In this document: positions 7,175 to 10,360 of the stretch, in pieces
How positions within the stretch are numbered: the first letter of the stretch is position 1
Layout of the letters: every line of letters begins with the position of its first letter
Assembly (NCBI GenBank): GCA_033856535.1
Contig: JAWVEV010000105.1
Span: forward strand, 1 to 10,360
Reading direction: 5' to 3'
Origin: JAWVEV01 sp033856535
Lineage (GTDB): Bacteria; Actinomycetota; Thermoleophilia; Miltoncostaeales; Miltoncostaeaceae
DNA length: 10,360 nt
Notes under the pieces: generated by a model
Seen by the model: the letters and a program-made list of their open reading frames with translations, nothing else
Database searches by the model: none
What the model was told of the DNA's origin: nothing
Program-made: the position numbers and the translations under genes

Positions 7175-8367
7175 CGCGCCTTCTCCCGCAGCCACAGCGA
7201 CACGTGCGCCGGCTGCATGGTCTCGTGCACCACGGCGGTGAGGTCGGTGCGCAGGGCCTCCAGGTCGGTCTGCGCCCGCAGGCGCGCGGCGAAGCGCTCG
7301 AGCGTGCGCGCGGCGTCGTACCTGCGGCGGTAGAAGCGCCGGTCGACGGCCCCCTGCACGCGCGTCCGCACCGGCCGGAACAGCGCCGCGGCGGCGAGCG
7401 TGGAGATCGCCACCGTCGGGCCGCTGCCCTCGGTGAGCGGCTCCATCACGGCCTGGAGCGCCAGCACCAGCACGACGTAGGCGCCGAGCAGCAGCGCGGT
7501 GACCGAGCCGTAGACCAGCGCCCGGTTGATGATCCGATCGATGTCGTAGAGCCGGTGGCGCAGGATCGCGACCCCGACCGAGACAGGGATCGCCGTGTAG
7601 GCCAGCAGGGCGAGGTTCCCGAGGACGGAGGCGGGCACCGTGTCCTCGCCGAGCTCCAGGACGATCAGGAAGACCACGACGACGAGGTAGGTCGCGATGC
7701 AGAGCGCCGCGCCGAACGCGATGCACCGGATCTGGAGGCGCTCGCGCGCCCCGGCGGTGCGGCGGTAGCGGCGCACCACCGACGCGACCGAAACGATCAG
7801 GCAGAGCGGCAGCAGGGCGAGGAGCGGGGAGAGCAGCTGCATCGGCTCGGAGGCGGTCGGGTTCGCGAGGGTGTCCCCGGAGGCCGGCTCGGTCGCGATC
7901 ACGAGAGAGGCGACCACGATGCCCGCCGTGCAGGCGTGTGCGAAGGGCCGCCAGCGCGGCGAGGGCAGACGGCCGTCCGGCAGGCGCAGCGGCAGGTGCG
8001 TGCCCATCAGCCCGACGGCGGGCACCCAGCACCAGCCGGCCCATGAGATCCACTCGCCCGCGCCCAGCCGGCCGGTCTCCTCGCACCAGCTGCCGACGGC
8101 GCTGGCGGCCAGCACGACCGCCCAGAGCATCCCGATGGCCACGCAGAGCCGGCCGGCGCCGTTCTCCGGCCGCCGGGCGGCCATCAGGGCGCCGACCCCC
8201 GTGAAGGCGGCGCCCGGCAGGGCCAGGAAGAGCACGCCGACCACGCCGGTCGAGCCCCAGTCGGACTCCTGTCCGGCGGTCGGAGTCGCCACCGCGAACG
8301 CCACCGCGGCCACCGCGACGGCCGCGTACAGGGCGATGGCCAGGGCGGCGAGGATCCGCCCCCTCAT
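7171..8367 (-). CDS. Polytopic membrane protein, sensor-like, paralog D
   Basis: This 398-residue protein is second in the tandem array. A short cytoplasmic start (MRGR) enters directly into the first span. With E it forms a distinct subtype, marked by WVPAVGLMGTHLPLRLPDGR (115-134 region, PSPRWRPF after it) and by VVRRYRRTAGARERLQIR (197-214 region) in place of the RLRRARG...QLKW element of A-C. The loop between these carries ANPTASEP (168-175). The shared C-terminal half has RHRLYDIDRIINRALVYG (270-287), VDRRFYRRRYDAARTLERFA (341-360) and ETMQPAHVSLWLREKAR (382-398). There are three Cys residues (C85-95 region, 113, 215) that the other copies mostly lack. The ATG is chosen because it overlaps the stop of E (ATGA) and has GGGAGGGG five bases upstream; an upstream ATG seven codons earlier would overlap E further. 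Receptor role is inference. Confidence 0.87.
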   Translation of the reverse strand: MRGRILAALAIALYAAVAVAAVAFAVATPTAGQESDWGSTGVVGVLFLALPGAAFTGVGALMAARRPENGAGRLCVAIGMLWAVVLAASAVGSWCEETGRLGAGEWISWAGWCWVPAVGLMGTHLPLRLPDGRLPSPRWRPFAHACTAGIVVASLVIATEPASGDTLANPTASEPMQLLSPLLALLPLCLIVSVASVVRRYRRTAGARERLQIRCIAFGAALCIATYLVVVVFLIVLELGEDTVPASVLGNLALLAYTAIPVSVGVAILRHRLYDIDRIINRALVYGSVTALLLGAYVVLVLALQAVMEPLTEGSGPTVAISTLAAAALFRPVRTRVQGAVDRRFYRRRYDAARTLERFAARLRAQTDLEALRTDLTAVVHETMQPAHVSLWLREKAR

Positions 8368-9581
8368 CGGGACCCCTCCCGCAGCCACAGCGACACGTGC
8401 GCCGGCTGCACCGTCTCGCGCACCAGCGCGGTCAGCTCGTCGCGCATCGCGTCGAGGTCCGTCTCGGCCCGCAGGCGGACGGCGAAGCGCTCCAGGGTGC
8501 GCGCGGCGTCGTACTTGCGCCGGTAGAAGCGCCGGTCGACGCCGGACTGCACCTGCCGGCGCACGGGCCGGAAGAGCGCCGCGGCGGCCAGCGTGGAGAG
8601 GGCGACCGCGAGCCCGCTGCCCTCGGTGAGCGGCTCCAGCACGGCCTCCAGCCCCAGCACCAGGACGACGTAGGCGCCGAGCAGCAGCGCGGTGGCCGAG
8701 CCGTAGACGAGCGCCCGGTTGATGATCCGGTCGATGCCGTAGAGGCGGTGGCGCAGGATCGCGACGCCGATCGCGACCGGCACCGCCGTGTAGCCGACCT
8801 CGGCGATGGCGACCAGAGCGTCACCTAGCGCGCTGTCGTCCGCGACGGCGAAACCCACCAGGAGGGTGACGATGTAGGTGGCGGCGAACGATGCGGCCCC
8901 GAGCGCGATCCACCGGATCTGCACCCGGGCGCGGGCGTCGGCGGTGCGGCGGTACCGGCTCACCACCGACGCGACCGCGCCCACCAGGCCCGCGGCGAGG
9001 AGGACGAACACGAGCCCGAACGCCGCCGGCAGGTCGACCGCGATCGGGTTCTCCGGCCAGTCCGGCCCGCCCTCGCTGGGGGCGAGCGCGATCAGCACCG
9101 TCACCAGCACGATCGCGACGGTGCAGAAGCGCGAGAAGGGCCGCCAGCCGGGCGAGGGCAGCCGGCCGTCGGGCAGCCGGAGGGGCAGGTGCGTGCCCAT
9201 CACGCCCACGGCCGGCACCCAGAGCCAGCCGACCCAGGTCACCCACTGCGCGAGCTCGTCGGATCGCCCGGACGCGACCGACCACGCGCCGTAGGCGCTG
9301 GTCGAGATCACCACCATCCACATCGCCCCGACCGCCAGGCACAGCCAGCCGACCCGGTGCCCGGGCCGGCGGATCGCGATCAGGCTCCCGACCACGGTGA
9401 ACGCGATGCCGGGGAGCATCAGGGTGCCGACGCCGCCGCCCGCCCCCGGGTCGCCCTCCTTCGGCCCGATCTCCGCCGCGAGCGCGAGGGTCACGGCGCC
9501 GATCCCGAGCGCGACGTTGAGCGCCAGGACGCCCAGGGCCAGCCGTCGGGTGGCGGTGGGGGTGAGCCGGCGTGAGGTCAT
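8364..9581 (-). CDS. Polytopic membrane protein, sensor-like, paralog E (first gene of operon)
   Basis: This 405-residue protein is the first gene of the minus-strand operon. The first span is at about 12-35, the second at 52-70, the third at 77-100 and the fourth at 112-134, ending in GTHLPLRLPDGRLPSPGW (129-146). The fifth is at 151-168, then comes a loop with PENPIAVDLP (176-185). Further spans lie at 187-208, 225-247, 256-276 and 293-318. Conserved elements are RHRLYGIDRIINRALVYG (277-294), FRPVRRQVQSGVDRRFYRRK (337-356) and the tail ETVQPAHVSLWLREGSR (389-405). There is no kinase, cyclase or phosphatase domain. It is closest to D. The ATG lies in the 106-base divergent promoter region. 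Only a weak, distant GAGGCG (9599-9594) precedes it, so translation initiation may be inefficient or unusual. Function is inferred from family style and context. Confidence 0.86.
   Translation of the reverse strand: MTSRRLTPTATRRLALGVLALNVALGIGAVTLALAAEIGPKEGDPGAGGGVGTLMLPGIAFTVVGSLIAIRRPGHRVGWLCLAVGAMWMVVISTSAYGAWSVASGRSDELAQWVTWVGWLWVPAVGVMGTHLPLRLPDGRLPSPGWRPFSRFCTVAIVLVTVLIALAPSEGGPDWPENPIAVDLPAAFGLVFVLLAAGLVGAVASVVSRYRRTADARARVQIRWIALGAASFAATYIVTLLVGFAVADDSALGDALVAIAEVGYTAVPVAIGVAILRHRLYGIDRIINRALVYGSATALLLGAYVVLVLGLEAVLEPLTEGSGLAVALSTLAAAALFRPVRRQVQSGVDRRFYRRKYDAARTLERFAVRLRAETDLDAMRDELTALVRETVQPAHVSLWLREGSR
8373..8380 (-). promoter_or_regulatory. Ribosome binding site of paralog D inside the end of E
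   Basis: GGGAGGGG lies five bases before the ATG of paralog D. It is made of the final codons of E (CGG GAG GGG, from LREG). The same coding position supplies GGGAG upstream of C, B and A, so the conserved protein tail and the next gene's translation signal share the same bases. Confidence 0.55.
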
Positions 9582-9636
9582 CGCGGCGATGGTCGCCTCG
9601 GGGCGTCTCGGGATCGTTACGGCGCGGCGATTGTCG
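9582..9636. repeat. 14-base direct repeat, start-to-start distance 41
   Basis: CGCGGCGATGGTCG at 9582-9595 and CGCGGCGATTGTCG at 9623-9636 differ at one position. The 41-base spacing is close to four helical turns, so both copies would face the same side of the DNA. The first copy abuts the ATG of paralog E. BTAD/SARP-type regulators are known to bind direct repeats, so autoregulation is possible, but GC-rich sequence makes chance matches likely. Confidence 0.35.
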
Positions 9637-9664
9637 TCGCAGTGCCGCGCTCAATGCGAGCGGC

Positions 9665-9674
9665 CCCGGCCGGG
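9665..9674. repeat. 10-base palindrome upstream of the BTAD gene
   Basis: CCCGGCCGGG is a perfect inverted repeat ending one base before the -10-like box of the BTAD gene. A repressor or autoregulator site is possible. All-G/C palindromes of this length occur often by chance in such DNA. Confidence 0.2.
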
Positions 9675-9675
9675 C

Positions 9676-9681
9676 TATCGT
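9676..9681 (+). promoter_or_regulatory. -10-like box for leaderless BTAD transcript
   Basis: TATCGT fits the actinobacterial TANNNT pattern. Its last base is seven positions from the G of the GTG start at 9688, which would make transcription begin at the start codon. No Shine-Dalgarno is present. Leaderless genes are common in actinobacteria. No good -35 box lies 17-18 bases upstream. Confidence 0.4.
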
Positions 9682-9687
9682 CGGCGC

Positions 9688-10360
9688 GTGCAGCCCGTCG
9701 TCATCCGCCTGCTCGGCCCCCCCGAGATCCTCCGTGACGGCCGCCCCGTCCGGGTGGACACGCGCAAGGCGGTGGCGCTGCTGGCCTACCTGGTCCTCAC
9801 CGGCCGTCCCCACTCTCGCGACGCCCTGGCGGAGCTCCTCTGGCCGGGCCACGACGAGTCGCACGCGCGCGGGGCGCTGCGGCGCACGCTCTCGACGCTG
9901 CGCGGGGCGGTCGGCGACGCGCTCGAGGCCGGCCGCGAGCAGGTGGCGCTGCGGCCCGGCGCCCTCGACGTCGACGTCGAGCGCTTCCGCGCCGGGGCCC
10001 TCGGCGACGCCGAGGAGGCCGTCGCGCTCTACCGCGGCGACCTGCTGGCCGGCTTCGCGCTGCGCGACAGCGCCGAGTTCGAGCACTGGGTCGCGCTCGA
10101 GGCGGACCTGCTGCGCCGCGAGCTGGCCGGCGCCCTCGACCGGGCCGGAGAGCTGGCGGCCGACCGGCGCGACTGGGCCGGGGCGATCCGCGCGGCGCGC
10201 CGGCGCCTCGAGCTGGACCCGCTGCAGGAGACCGCCCACCGCCAGCTCATCGGGCTGCTCGCCCGCAGCGGCGACCGGGCGGCGGCGCTCGCCCAGTACC
10301 GGGAGTGCGTGCGCGCGCTCAACCGCGAGCTCGGGGTGGGCCCGCTTCCCGAGACCACCG
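9688..10360 (+). CDS. BTAD-type (SARP/AfsR-like) transcriptional regulator, N-terminal part
   Basis: The visible 224 codons run off the right edge with no stop. Residues 1 to about 85 are a winged-helix DNA-binding domain of the OmpR-like type used by SARP regulators. It carries VVIRLLGPPEILRDGRPV (4-21), TRKAVALLAYLVLTGR (25-40) and ELLWPGHDESHARGALRRTL (49-68). From about 90 to 224 is a bacterial transcriptional activation domain (BTAD) with helical TPR-like repeats: ALYRGDLLAGF (113-123), FEHWVALEADLLRREL (131-146), LELDPLQETAHRQLIGLLAR (174-193) and ALAQYRECVRALNRELGVGP (200-219). Larger members continue into an AAA/NB-ARC ATPase and TPR region or a cyclase; which applies here cannot be seen. 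The GTG start is chosen because RLLGP normally begins within the first ten residues and a leaderless-type -10 box is correctly placed. It is divergent from the membrane-sensor operon, so it may regulate that operon. That link is inference from position only. Confidence 0.88.
   Translation, partial: MQPVVIRLLGPPEILRDGRPVRVDTRKAVALLAYLVLTGRPHSRDALAELLWPGHDESHARGALRRTLSTLRGAVGDALEAGREQVALRPGALDVDVERFRAGALGDAEEAVALYRGDLLAGFALRDSAEFEHWVALEADLLRRELAGALDRAGELAADRRDWAGAIRAARRRLELDPLQETAHRQLIGLLARSGDRAAALAQYRECVRALNRELGVGPLPETT

Larger units (their letters stand above)
9582..9687. promoter_or_regulatory. Divergent intergenic control region
   Basis: This 106-base gap separates the minus-strand operon from the plus-strand BTAD regulator and is the longest non-coding stretch in the window. 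It contains a 14-base direct repeat with one mismatch (9582-9595 and 9623-9636). It also has a 10-base perfect palindrome CCCGGCCGGG (9665-9674) and a -10-like TATCGT for the regulator (9676-9681). On the minus strand an AACGAT (9618-9613) is a weak -10 candidate for the operon. No convincing -35 box was found for either direction. Confidence 0.55.

Noticed and set aside
459..7333. Long plus-strand open frames, several hundred codons each, opposite the minus-strand genes (for example 1901-3667, 3454-4860, 4731-6128, 5999-7333)
   Set aside because: Their translations are Arg/Ala/His/Gln-rich with no recognisable domain. They mirror minus-strand genes that have clear families. Several begin at the same point opposite the conserved paralog tail, which explains their similarity to each other.
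3502..9581. The five membrane genes as complete sensor histidine kinases
   Set aside because: Each ends at about 400 residues straight after the PAHVSLWLR tail. No HisKA/HisKA_3 or HATPase motif exists in any of them.
8821..10239. A 472-codon minus-strand open frame running across the divergent gap and the BTAD gene
   Set aside because: It lies opposite a clear BTAD regulator and then runs out of frame through paralog E. The product is low-complexity and Arg/Gly-rich, so it is a GC-bias artefact.
1..10360. Mobile element, CRISPR array, tRNA or phage features
   Set aside because: No transposase or integrase motifs, no regularly spaced short repeats and no tRNA-like folds were seen. The only large repeats are the five paralogous genes.

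Overview
The window is extremely GC-rich and densely coded, with strong G/C preference at third codon positions. It looks like chromosomal DNA from a high-GC actinobacterium. A Thermoleophilia/Solirubrobacterales-type genome is my best guess from protein style, not a demonstrated placement. I see no tRNA, rRNA, insertion sequence, integrase or CRISPR array. No non-coding gap exceeds about 106 bases.

Layout: from 9581 down to 1, every gene is on the minus strand and the genes are almost perfectly head-to-tail, so this is probably one long transcription unit. In transcription order it holds five tandem paralogous polytopic membrane proteins (E 9581-8364, D 8367-7171, C 7174-5966, B 5969-4698, A 4701-3502). 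Next come a soluble GAF-like / PP2C (SpoIIE-type) phosphatase / HATPase fusion (3463-1862) and two small STAS-domain anti-sigma-factor antagonists (1865-1506 and 1509-1159). A 250-residue conserved protein of unknown function (1145-393) follows, and then the N-terminal part of a PYROXD2/phytoene-desaturase-like FAD oxidoreductase that runs off the left edge. Diverging on the plus strand from 9688 is a BTAD-type (SARP/AfsR-like) transcriptional regulator that runs off the right edge. A 106-base gap lies between the two directions.

How the parts may work together: the phosphatase, HATPase and STAS set is the standard toolkit of partner-switching regulation (RsbU/RsbW/RsbV, SpoIIE/SpoIIAB/SpoIIAA). 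The unusual part is the five membrane paralogs encoded just upstream. Each has about nine to ten predicted membrane segments, a variable loop carrying an NP or SP element, and a near-invariant soluble C-terminal tail ending in PAHVSLWLR. They resemble the membrane input half of actinobacterial sensor histidine kinases but lack any kinase domain. The working hypothesis is a multi-receptor array that feeds several signals into one cytoplasmic phosphatase/kinase fusion and its two STAS partners. No sigma factor is visible in the window, so the output is unknown. The chain is tied together by 4-base stop/start overlaps. In the receptor array, the codons of the conserved C-terminal LRE tail also supply a Shine-Dalgarno-like sequence for the next gene.
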